NCBI RefSeq assembly: GCF_007827045.1
Contig: NZ_RPFW01000005.1
Span: 81,835-145,834 of the forward strand
Direction of reading: 5' to 3'
From: Trebonia kvetii
Lineage (GTDB): Bacteria; Actinomycetota; Actinomycetes; Streptosporangiales; Streptosporangiaceae
Length of the DNA: 64,000 nt
Shown here: one piece after another, positions 49,594 to 57,502 of the stretch
Layout: the number at the start of each line of letters is the position of its first letter
How positions within the stretch are numbered: position 1 is the stretch's first letter
Translations under genes and position numbers: made by a program
The notes under the pieces: model-generated
Seen by the model: only the letters and a program-made list of their open reading frames with translations
Database searches by the model: none
Told to the model about the DNA's origin: nothing

Positions 49594-50346
49594 ATGCTGA
49601 TGTTTGATCTCACCGGACAGGTCGCGCTTGTCACGGGCGGCGGGCAGAACGCAGGCGCCGGGATCGCCCGGGCGCTGGCCGGCCAGGGGGCCGCCGTGGC
49701 GGTCAACGACCTGCTGAAGGGGCGGGCCGAGGAAACAAGCAGGGAGATCGTGGCGCGTGGCGGGGTGGCCGCCGCGTTTCCCTTCGACGTCACCGACCTG
49801 GATGCCGTCCAGGGCGCGGTCGGTCGGATCCGTGCGGAGTTCGGCAAGCCGGTTGACATTCTGGTGCACAACGCGGGAATCATTTCGCCGATGCCGTACG
49901 GGCAATTCCGCAGCCTCGATCCGACAAAGTGGCGAGGGCTGACGGAAGTCAACCTCTTCGGAGCGATGAACCTGGTGGCGGCCACCGTGGAGAACATGGT
50001 CGCGGCCCAGTGGGGACGGATCATCCAGATCTCGTCCGGTTCGGCCAGGGTGGGCTCGGACGCCGGCCTCACACTGTACGGGTCGGCCAAGAGTGGCGTG
50101 GAAGGGTTCATCCGCCACCTTTCCCAGGAACTCGGGCCGTTCGGCGTCACGGCCAACACGCTCGCGCTCGGATTGCAAAGCAGCGCCACGGGCCCGGGCA
50201 CTGCCGAGGTCGCGTCCCGGATCGCGGTGCGCAGGCTCGGCACCCCCGAGGACGTCGGGGCAGCGGTCGTCTACCTCGCTTCCGCCGAAGCATCATGGAT
50301 GACCGGGCAGACGATCAACCTCAACGGCGGCAGCGTCACAACGTGA
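49594..50346 (+). CDS. SDR-family oxidoreductase
   Basis: A 250-residue SDR: VTGGGQNAGAGIARAL (a variant of the TGxxxGxG motif), HNAGI, ISSGSARVG and active site YGSAK, ending TINLNGGS. ATG 49594 has GGGAGGGG upstream. First enzyme gene after iclR; probably makes a ketone or hydroxyl used by the downstream lactonase or P450. Confidence 0.88.
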   Translation: MLMFDLTGQVALVTGGGQNAGAGIARALAGQGAAVAVNDLLKGRAEETSREIVARGGVAAAFPFDVTDLDAVQGAVGRIRAEFGKPVDILVHNAGIISPMPYGQFRSLDPTKWRGLTEVNLFGAMNLVAATVENMVAAQWGRIIQISSGSARVGSDAGLTLYGSAKSGVEGFIRHLSQELGPFGVTANTLALGLQSSATGPGTAEVASRIAVRRLGTPEDVGAAVVYLASAEASWMTGQTINLNGGSVTT

Positions 50347-50527
50347 CGGATCCCGGCTCACTCCGTCGCGTCGGCCCCCAGGCGTCCGACGTAGCGGCGC
50401 GCCGACGGAAGTTCCCAGTGAATGGACACGTCGGCTCCGCGGCACCCGGAACCAGTGCACAGTCAGGACAAGTCCCACTCTCTTGAGCGCGATCCTCAAC
50501 CTCTCACCCGCAAGCCAGGAGGTCACC

Positions 50528-51457
50528 ATGACCGACGCCGTAGTCGACGCCTTCGCGGACGCGGCTGACATCAAGCCCCGCGAGCTGTCGCGCGGGTACA
50601 CCTGGGCCGAGTGCCCGCGTTGGCACCACGGTGCGCTCTGGTTCAGCGACATGTACGCCCACCGGATCGTGCGGCTCGACGCCGACGGCACTCCGGAAAC
50701 CGTGATCGACTTCTCGGACCGGACCTCGGTCAACGGCACTGAGGTCATCCCCGGCGGGTTTGGCTGGCTGCCTGACGGCCGTCTCATCGTCACCTCGATG
50801 CACGAGCGGCTCGTCCTCGCCTGGGACGGACGGTCGCTGACTGTGTACGCCGATCTGCGCGAGCTGGCCACCGGGCCGGTCAACGACATGGTCGTGGACG
50901 CCGACGGCCGGGCGTACGTCAGCCAGCTCGGCTTCGAGCTGTTCGCCGGAGAGGAGCCGAAGGAATCGCTGCTGATCGTCGTCGAGCCGGACGGCAGCGC
51001 GCGGAACCTGACCGAGCTCGGCGGTTTCTGGGGCGCAAACGGCGTTGCCATCACGGCGGACGGCACCAAGCTGGTGACCGCGGAGGCGTTCGCCAACCTG
51101 ATCACCGCCCTGGACCGCGACCCGACGACCGGGGCCCTCAGCGGCCGCCGCGTTTTCGCGCAGACCCCGTCCCTCCCCGACGGCGTCTGCCTCGATGCCG
51201 AGGACGGCGTCTGGGCCGGAATGCCGGCCCTGCCGGGACTAGCTCGGTTCACGGACGGCGGCGCTGTCACCGACGTCATCCGGTTCGACGCGACCGTGGC
51301 CATCCCGCCCGCCTGCGTCCTGGGCGGCGCGGACCGGCGGACCCTCTACATCACGGCCGGACTCGACGTGCTCGACTGGGAGGAGTCCCGCCGCAACCGG
51401 CGGGGATCGATCTGGACCGCTCCCGTCCCGGTGAGCGGCGGCGAGAGCCGCCCGTAG
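50528..51457 (+). CDS. SMP-30/gluconolactonase-family lactonase
   Basis: A 309-residue six-bladed beta-propeller of the SMP-30/gluconolactonase/LRE family. Metal-ligand positions are visible: Glu in TWAECPRW (near residue 26), Asn in GFWGANGVA, and Asp in SLPDGVC. These enzymes hydrolyse lactones. ATG 50528 follows CAGGAGG; the in-frame upstream part is non-coding. Pairing with a P450 and BVMO genes suggests hydrolysis of a lactone formed during ring cleavage. Confidence 0.86.
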   Translation: MTDAVVDAFADAADIKPRELSRGYTWAECPRWHHGALWFSDMYAHRIVRLDADGTPETVIDFSDRTSVNGTEVIPGGFGWLPDGRLIVTSMHERLVLAWDGRSLTVYADLRELATGPVNDMVVDADGRAYVSQLGFELFAGEEPKESLLIVVEPDGSARNLTELGGFWGANGVAITADGTKLVTAEAFANLITALDRDPTTGALSGRRVFAQTPSLPDGVCLDAEDGVWAGMPALPGLARFTDGGAVTDVIRFDATVAIPPACVLGGADRRTLYITAGLDVLDWEESRRNRRGSIWTAPVPVSGGESRP

Positions 51458-51494
51458 CGAAGCCGGCAGGCATCAGCCGCAAACGAAGGGAGCA

Positions 51495-52400
51495 ATGGTG
51501 GATCCACTGACTTTCGATGGCCGCGTCGTCGTCGTCACCGGCGCCGGTCGGGGCATCGGCCGCGCGCACGCGCTACTGCTGGCGTCCCGCGGGGCCAGCG
51601 TCGTCGTCGCCGACCTCGGCGCGAAGGTGGCCGGCGACGGAGTGGCGGGCGATGACCCGGCGGCCGACGTGGCCGCGGAGATCCATTCCGCTGGCGGCAC
51701 CGCCATCGCGGTGCAGGCCGACGTGGCGACGGCGGACGGCGCGGGGGCGATCGTGGCCGCCGCCATCGGCGCATTCGGCAAGCTCGACGCGGTCATCAAC
51801 AACGCGGGCATCGTGCGGACCGGTCACTTCGACGAGATCAGCGAGCAGGAATACCAGCGCAATCTCGACGTGCACCTGTTCGGCTCCCTCTACGTATGCC
51901 GGGCGGCCTGGCCGCACCTGATCGCCTCGGGTACTGGGCGCGTCGTCAACACCGTGTCCGCCGCGATGCTCGGCAACCCGATGCTCACCCACTACGGCAC
52001 CTCCAAGGGCGCGGTCTGGGCCTTCACCCGCAACCTCGCCATCGAAGGCGGACCGCACGGCATCGGAGTCAACGCGCTGGCGCCCGGCGCCGGCACGCGG
52101 ATGGCTGAGGCATCGGCGGCCGGCCTCACCGAGGAGATCATGCAGTTCATGCGGACCTCCATGTTTCCCGAGCTCGTCGCCCCGCTCGCCGCCTACCTGG
52201 TTCACCCCTCCTGCCAGGTCACCGGCGAGCTCTTCAACGCCGCAGCGGGAGCCGTGAGCAGAAGCGCCGTCGTCACCACTCCCGGCATCTACGACCCAGC
52301 GCTCACCATCGAGACGGTGGCCGGGCGCTGGGACGAGGTCATGACCATCACCCCGGACGCGCGTCCCGAGATCGTCCCCGTGCCCGAGCGCACGGCCTGA
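51495..52400 (+). CDS. SDR, multifunctional-type (3R)-hydroxyacyl-CoA dehydrogenase-like
   Basis: A 301-residue SDR with VVVTGAGRGIGRAHALLLASRGASVVVADLG, NNAGI, YGTSK active site and the long C-terminal segment seen in HSD17B4-like bacterial homologues. These act on 3-hydroxyacyl-CoAs or 17-hydroxysteroids. Starts at ATG 51495 after GGGAG and lies 15 bases before the P450 gene. Confidence 0.87.
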   Translation: MVDPLTFDGRVVVVTGAGRGIGRAHALLLASRGASVVVADLGAKVAGDGVAGDDPAADVAAEIHSAGGTAIAVQADVATADGAGAIVAAAIGAFGKLDAVINNAGIVRTGHFDEISEQEYQRNLDVHLFGSLYVCRAAWPHLIASGTGRVVNTVSAAMLGNPMLTHYGTSKGAVWAFTRNLAIEGGPHGIGVNALAPGAGTRMAEASAAGLTEEIMQFMRTSMFPELVAPLAAYLVHPSCQVTGELFNAAAGAVSRSAVVTTPGIYDPALTIETVAGRWDEVMTITPDARPEIVPVPERTA

Positions 52401-52415
52401 CCACGGAGGCACCCA

Positions 52416-53657
52416 ATGACCGAGTCCCCGCTAACGCAGAACCCCGCGGCAGGCACCGATTACCCATTCGGGCCGCTTCCCGTCCCCGAGGCGATCGAGA
52501 AAATGCAGCGCATCATGGCAGACCGGCCGATGACTAAGGTGACCATGCCGATCGGCGGCGACTGCTGGGTCGTGCACCGCAACCAGGCGGCCAGGGACAT
52601 TCTCAGCGACCCCCGCTTCGTCCGCGCCCCCTTCCGCACCGGCGAACGCGTCGTCCCTTACTTCGTACAGTTCCCCGACTTCCTGCGCACGACCATCCAG
52701 TTCGAAGACCCGCCGCAGCACACCCGGCTCCGCAGACTGGTGCAGAAAGCGATCTCGCCCCGCCGGGTCGGCGAGATGCGTGCCTCCGCCGTCGCGTTCG
52801 CCAACCAGCTGATCGACCAGATGATCGCCCGCGGCGGGATTCGCAACCTCGTGGCCGAGTACTCCATCGCATTGCCGATCGAGATGCTCAGCAACCTGCT
52901 GGGAGTGCCATCGTCCGACCGGGCGAAGTTCGAGCGGTGGAGCTCCGCCACCCTGGCCACGTCCGGCATGACCGAGGAGCAGGTTGCCAGCGCCATGGGG
53001 GAACTCGCCGCCTACATGGCGGCGCTCATCGCCGAGCGCCGCGCCGAGCCGCGCGACGACCTGCTCAGCTCTCTCGCCCACGCCCGCGAAAAGGACGAGA
53101 CCCTCACCGACGCGGAAATCCTGCCCATCGCGTTCATCCTCATCGTCGGGGGCTTCGACAACACGTCCAACTTCATCACCACCGGGGTCACCGCGCTGCT
53201 GCGCAACGACGACCAGCGAGCCCTGTTCCTGGCAGATCCCGACGGCCTCGCGGCCACCGCAGCCGAGGAGACACTCCGCCATGGCGGGCAGGAAATGGGA
53301 TTGCCGATGGCCGGGGGCGGAGCCCTGGTACCGTTCGTGGCCACCGAGGACCTGGTCATCGACGGGCAACCCGTCGCCGCGGGCGAAGCGGTCGCCGTCG
53401 ACCCGGCCAGCGCCGCCCACGACCCGGAGGCCGTACCCGACGCGGGGCGCTTCGACATCGCCCGGGCGGACAACCCGCACCTGACCCTGAGCTACGGGAT
53501 CCACCACTGCCTCGGCGCGCCGCTGGCCAGGATGGAGCTGCAGGTCGGGATGGCCGAACTGTTCAAGCGCCTGCCGGGGATACGGCTGGCTGGCGAGCCC
53601 GTCATCCGGCATGACGTCCTCACCCGGCCCATAACCGACCTGCCTGTCACCTGGTGA
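52416..53657 (+). CDS. Cytochrome P450
   Basis: A 413-residue bacterial P450. I-helix GGFDNTSNF keeps the acid-Thr pair but has Asn before the Thr; the ExxR motif is EETLR; the heme-binding loop reads LSYGIHHCLGAPLAR, with Leu and Ser where most P450s have Phe and Gly. The Cys ligand is intact. Electron partners are encoded directly downstream (ferredoxin ten bases on, then reductase), making a complete three-component class I system. Hydroxylation of a steroid, terpenoid or side chain is likely; the exact substrate is unknown. Confidence 0.93.
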   Translation: MTESPLTQNPAAGTDYPFGPLPVPEAIEKMQRIMADRPMTKVTMPIGGDCWVVHRNQAARDILSDPRFVRAPFRTGERVVPYFVQFPDFLRTTIQFEDPPQHTRLRRLVQKAISPRRVGEMRASAVAFANQLIDQMIARGGIRNLVAEYSIALPIEMLSNLLGVPSSDRAKFERWSSATLATSGMTEEQVASAMGELAAYMAALIAERRAEPRDDLLSSLAHAREKDETLTDAEILPIAFILIVGGFDNTSNFITTGVTALLRNDDQRALFLADPDGLAATAAEETLRHGGQEMGLPMAGGGALVPFVATEDLVIDGQPVAAGEAVAVDPASAAHDPEAVPDAGRFDIARADNPHLTLSYGIHHCLGAPLARMELQVGMAELFKRLPGIRLAGEPVIRHDVLTRPITDLPVTW

Positions 53658-53666
53658 CACAGCACC

Positions 53667-53987
53667 GTGCCCAAGGTTATTTACACCCAGCCGGACGGGA
53701 CCGAGCGCGTAATCGAGGGAACGGCAGGCGACTCGGTCATGAGGACCGCGGTCCGCAACGGGGTATCCGGCATCGTCGGCCAGTGTGGCGGCGTGCTGTC
53801 CTGTGCGACCTGCCACGTGTTTCTCGACGAGGCGCACGCGGACGACTTCCCTCCGCCCGGCGAGGACGAGGACGACATGCTTGACGGCGCCGCCACCGAG
53901 CGCAGGCCCAACTCGCGGCTGTCCTGCCAGCTCAAGCTGGCGGCGTGGCAGGAGGTGCGGGTCACCATCCCGGAGAGCCAGCTGTGA
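53667..53987 (+). CDS. [2Fe-2S] ferredoxin, adrenodoxin-type
   Basis: A 106-residue ferredoxin with cluster ligands CGGVLSCATC (C-x5-C-x2-C) and a fourth Cys in RLSCQL. Starts at GTG 53667, ten bases after the P450 stop, and overlaps the reductase start (GTGA). Carries electrons from the reductase to the P450. Confidence 0.93.
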   Translation: MPKVIYTQPDGTERVIEGTAGDSVMRTAVRNGVSGIVGQCGGVLSCATCHVFLDEAHADDFPPPGEDEDDMLDGAATERRPNSRLSCQLKLAAWQEVRVTIPESQL

Positions 53988-55336
53988 GCGAGACAGCTGG
54001 CCGGCTGCTCATCGTGGGAGCCGGCCAGGCGGGCCTGCAACTGGCGGCAAACGCGCGGGAACTTGGCTGGAGCGGCCCCATCACCCTGGCCGGAGCGGAA
54101 CCGCATCCGCCCTACGAGCGCCCCCCGCTGAGCAAAGCGGTGCTGCGCGGCTCGGCGGGCATGGACAGCCTCGTGCTGCGCAGCACCGGCTTCTACACCG
54201 ACAAACGGCTTACGCTGGCGCTCGGCGAGCGCATCGAGCGCCTGACGCTGGATGGCGGGGGAGCAGGCGGCACCGCGACCGCCGCATCCGGAGGCTGCTT
54301 CGCCTTCGACCGGCTCGCGCTCGCAACCGGCGCACGCCCGCGCGCACTGCCGGTCCGCGGTGCCGCGCTCGACGGCGTCGTCATGCTCAGGGACCTCGCC
54401 GACGCCGAGAACCTGGGCAGGCGCCTTGCCGCCGCCAGCGACCTCGTGGTGATCGGCGGCGGGCTCATCGGCCTTGAGGTCGCGGCCGTCGCGGCCGCCG
54501 CGGGCGTCCGGGCGACCGTCATCGAGGCCGCGCCGACGTTGATGAACCGGATGGTCAGCCCGGCTGCGGCCAAGGTGATCGCTGAAGCCCACCGCTCCGC
54601 AGGCGTCCAGATCCTCCTCGGCGCCCGGCCCAGCCGGTTCGTCGGCGCGGATCCCCGCACTGACGGCCACGGCCCAGTGACCGCGGTTGAGCTCGCGGAC
54701 GGCACGCGGATCCCCGCCCAGGTAGTACTGGTCGCCGTGGGGGCCACGCCCCGGGAGGACCTAGCCCGCGCCGCAGGCCTGCACTGCGACAACGGCATCG
54801 TGGTCGATGAGTTCTCGCTCGCATCCGACGGCCGGACCATCGCCGTCGGCGACTGCGCCAACCTGCCCGACCCCTCGCCGCAGCCCGGCCCGGCCCGGCT
54901 GCGCCTGGAGAGCGTCGACAACGCCGTCACCCAGGCCGCCGCCGCGGCCGCCACGCTGATGGGCCGGTCCACGCCGTACCGCAGCGTCCCCTGGTTCTGG
55001 TCCGAACAGGGCGGCCTCAAGCTCCATATCGCGGGACTGGCCCGCGCCGGTGACGGCACGGTGGCCCGGCCGGGCACGCGCCCCGGCCAGCACACGTTCC
55101 TGCGCTACCGGGGAGACCGTCTCGTTGCCGCCGAGTGCGTCAACAGCCCCGCCGACTTCGCAGCGGTCCGCAAGGCGCTCGCCGCCGGCGCCGATCTGCC
55201 GAGGGAAGCCGCCGCAGACACCAGCGTCACGCTGAGGCAGCACTTCGCGGCCGTCGCCCCGCGCGCATTACCAGTGGCTGGCGCGTTCCCCTCCCGCGCC
55301 TCATCCGGATGCCCCGCCGCCGAGTTCGTCAAGTAG
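53984..55336 (+). CDS. Ferredoxin reductase (FAD/NAD)
   Basis: A 450-residue putidaredoxin reductase-like flavoprotein: FAD motif VGAGQAGLQLA, GAEPHPPYERPPLSKAVL, NAD motif GGGLIGLEVAAV near residue 158, and AVGDCANLPD near 286. GTG 53984 overlaps the ferredoxin stop. The C-terminal ~35 residues extend beyond the family core, and the last 36 bases overlap the convergent CoA-transferase gene. Confidence 0.92.
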   Translation: MSETAGRLLIVGAGQAGLQLAANARELGWSGPITLAGAEPHPPYERPPLSKAVLRGSAGMDSLVLRSTGFYTDKRLTLALGERIERLTLDGGGAGGTATAASGGCFAFDRLALATGARPRALPVRGAALDGVVMLRDLADAENLGRRLAAASDLVVIGGGLIGLEVAAVAAAAGVRATVIEAAPTLMNRMVSPAAAKVIAEAHRSAGVQILLGARPSRFVGADPRTDGHGPVTAVELADGTRIPAQVVLVAVGATPREDLARAAGLHCDNGIVVDEFSLASDGRTIAVGDCANLPDPSPQPGPARLRLESVDNAVTQAAAAAATLMGRSTPYRSVPWFWSEQGGLKLHIAGLARAGDGTVARPGTRPGQHTFLRYRGDRLVAAECVNSPADFAAVRKALAAGADLPREAAADTSVTLRQHFAAVAPRALPVAGAFPSRASSGCPAAEFVK

Positions 55337-56479
55337 GTGGTTGTGCTGTCCGAGGAGAGGAGCGGGACCAACGACAGGCGGCTTGCTCCGGCTGAACTTG
55401 ACCGGCAGACCCGGGGTGCGGATCCTTCCGACCTCGGGATGCCGGGACTCCTTGATGAGCCCGACAGCCGCGATATGCGGGTCGCCGAGGAGGTCGGTAA
55501 TGGAGTTGACGGTGGTCGCGGGGATGCGGTGCTCGCCGAACAACCGCAGCCACTCGGCCGTTGGCCTGGCCTTGAGTTCGGACTCGACGATGCCGTACAG
55601 GGCGTCGGTGTGCGCGGTCCGCGCGCTCATCGTCGCGAACCGGGCGTCGGAAGCGAGGGCGGGGCGGTCGATGAGCCGGAAGAAGGTCTGCCAGTGCTTG
55701 TCGGTGTACAGCATGACAGCGATCATCCCGTCGGCCGTCCGGTAGGGGTGCCGGTTGACCGATGCCGTGCGCGCGTAGAGCGGAGCGCCGCGCGGCGGGT
55801 CGTAGACCGCGCCGCCCTGCTGCTCAAGTAGGACGAACGAAGCCATCGCCTCGAACATCGGCACCTCGACCGCCTGCCCGAGGCCGGAGCGCTCCCGTTC
55901 GAACAGGGCGGCCAGGATCGCGGCGAGCACGAACAGCCCGCTCGTCTTGTCCGCGACGGACGAGCGCACGTACTGGGGCTCTCCGCCGTTGGTCTGGACG
56001 TACGCGAAGCCGGAGGCTGCCTGGATGACGTCGTCATAGGCGGGCAGGTCGCGGTAGGGGCCGCCGCTACCGTAACCGAAGGCGCCGCAGTGGATGAGCC
56101 GGGGGTTTCCCGGGCCCAGCGACGGGTAATCGACGCGGAGCCGCCGGGCCGCCGCGGGCGGCCGGTTATGGACGAAGACGTCCGCGTCCGCGACTAGCCG
56201 GGTCAGGATGGCGTAGTCGTGGTCGCCGCGGATGTCGAGTACCACGCTCTTCTTGCCCTGGTTGGTGTTGAGGAAGACAGGGCCGGCCCCGGTCCCCGTG
56301 GTATCCGCGACCTGCCGGAGAATGTCGCCGCCTGGCTCCTCGACCTTGATGACTTCCGCCCCCATCTGCGCCATCAGCAGGGTGGCGTACGGGGCCATGA
56401 AGGTGTTCGACGTGTCGATCACGCGGATGCCGGCCAAGGGGCCGGGCGAGTCAGGTGCGGGCACGGCGGCCACGCGCAT
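55301..56479 (-). CDS. Family III CoA-transferase (CaiB/BaiF)
   Basis: A 392-residue class III CoA-transferase that moves CoA to a carboxylic acid. GIRVIDTSNTFMAPYATLLMAQMGAEVIKVEEP opens the fold; the catalytic Asp is in LPAYDDVIQAASG near residue 155. ATG 56479 lies just after GGAGGG; an in-frame earlier ATG (56524) lacks a site. Divergent from the tetR gene at 56688, sharing a promoter with a palindrome. It probably activates an acid intermediate for the acyl-CoA dehydrogenase/crotonase genes downstream of that tetR. Confidence 0.92.
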   Translation of the reverse strand: MRVAAVPAPDSPGPLAGIRVIDTSNTFMAPYATLLMAQMGAEVIKVEEPGGDILRQVADTTGTGAGPVFLNTNQGKKSVVLDIRGDHDYAILTRLVADADVFVHNRPPAAARRLRVDYPSLGPGNPRLIHCGAFGYGSGGPYRDLPAYDDVIQAASGFAYVQTNGGEPQYVRSSVADKTSGLFVLAAILAALFERERSGLGQAVEVPMFEAMASFVLLEQQGGAVYDPPRGAPLYARTASVNRHPYRTADGMIAVMLYTDKHWQTFFRLIDRPALASDARFATMSARTAHTDALYGIVESELKARPTAEWLRLFGEHRIPATTVNSITDLLGDPHIAAVGLIKESRHPEVGRIRTPGLPVKFSRSKPPVVGPAPLLGQHNHLLDELGGGASG

Positions 56480-56539
56480 CACCCTCCACTCAGAAATCAG
56501 GCGGCGCGGTGACTTGACCGCCATCTTTCGCTGATGGTA

Positions 56540-56551
56540 ACTCTAGTGAGT
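56540..56551. promoter_or_regulatory. Palindrome between CoA-transferase and tetR
   Basis: ACTC-TAGT-GAGT. The core ACTCTAGT recurs in the inverted repeat at 57347-57363, suggesting one TetR protein binds both. Confidence 0.45.
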
Positions 56552-56687
56552 AAATCTGTCATCAATTGAAAAGATGAAATCTGGTGATGCTCGGTGAGGC
56601 ACAACAAACCGAGGCGGTGAGCGCTACGGCCGGATGCCGTCACGTGAGGCCATACCTGAACCTGCCGCGTGCGGGTAAGGTCGTGGC

Positions 56688-57290
56688 GTGAACGCGCCCC
56701 GGCGCCCCGGCAACCTCCGCCAGGTGCAGAAGGAAACCACCCGGCAGCGGCTTATCGACGCGGCGCGGGAGCTGTTCATCGCCGACGGCTACGCCAAGAC
56801 CAAGGTCGAGGACATCGCGGCGGCGGCGGGCGCGTCGCCCGCCACCTTCTACCTGCACTTCTCCGCCAAGCGGGAGATCGCGCTCGAGTTCGCGGCCAGG
56901 CTCCACGCGGCAGGGCTTGAGTTCTACCCGCGCCTTGAGGACGTGGCCATCGCGGCTACCGCCGAGGCGGTCCGCGGGTGGCTGGCGGAGGTCACGGCGG
57001 GCTGGGACGAACTCGTGCCGCTGTGGCGCGTGGTCGGCGAGGCCGCGCTTGGCGACGACCAGGTCCGGGTCGCCAGCAACGACCTGCGCCACCTCGGGGT
57101 CCAGGCGGTCGAGGCCGGCCTGCAGCGCGCGGCGCGGTTCGCCGACGGGAGCGAGCACGAGCGGGCCGAACTGCTGATGACCCTGCACCACGCGTTCTTC
57201 GCGAATGCCGTGCGCGACCTGGAGAAGGTTCATGCCGCACATACGCTCGACGTGCTGACCAAGATGTGGCTCGCCGCGCTCCAAGACTGA
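56688..57290 (+). CDS. TetR-family transcriptional regulator
   Basis: A 200-residue TetR protein starting at GTG 56688 (AAGG eight bases upstream). DNA-binding domain KVEDIAAAAGASPATFYLHFSAKREIAL near residues 37-64. It heads the operon-like run of BVMO, acyl-CoA dehydrogenases, crotonase, SDR and alcohol dehydrogenase, and is divergent from the CoA-transferase. Matching half-sites flank it on both sides. Confidence 0.9.
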   Translation: MNAPRRPGNLRQVQKETTRQRLIDAARELFIADGYAKTKVEDIAAAAGASPATFYLHFSAKREIALEFAARLHAAGLEFYPRLEDVAIAATAEAVRGWLAEVTAGWDELVPLWRVVGEAALGDDQVRVASNDLRHLGVQAVEAGLQRAARFADGSEHERAELLMTLHHAFFANAVRDLEKVHAAHTLDVLTKMWLAALQD

Positions 57291-57346
57291 AGGCCAGGCG
57301 CGGAAACCAGCCCTTGACACCCAGCGGCTGTCCTGTAACCATCTCG

Positions 57347-57363
57347 CTAGAGACAGACTCTAG
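57347..57363. promoter_or_regulatory. Inverted repeat CTAGAG-N5-CTCTAG before the BVMO operon
   Basis: CTAGAGACAGACTCTAG, with perfect six-base arms, about 140 bases upstream of the BVMO start at 57503 and after the tetR stop. Likely operator for the TetR protein at 56688. Confidence 0.55.
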
Positions 57364-57502
57364 TAACTGGCCATTAACTATCGTAAGCGATCTCACCTGC
57401 CCTGGGCCGTGCGTGGCGGGTGACCTCGGGGCGGGCTGCCCTGGCAGCAGCCGCCCGGAAGCGCGAACCGAGCGAACGGCAAGACATGGAGAGGCGAACG
57501 CG

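Noticed and set aside
50347..50527. Possible small gene between the SDR and the lactonase
   Set aside because: Open frames there lack a ribosome site and family-like sequence; only the Shine-Dalgarno of the lactonase is convincing.
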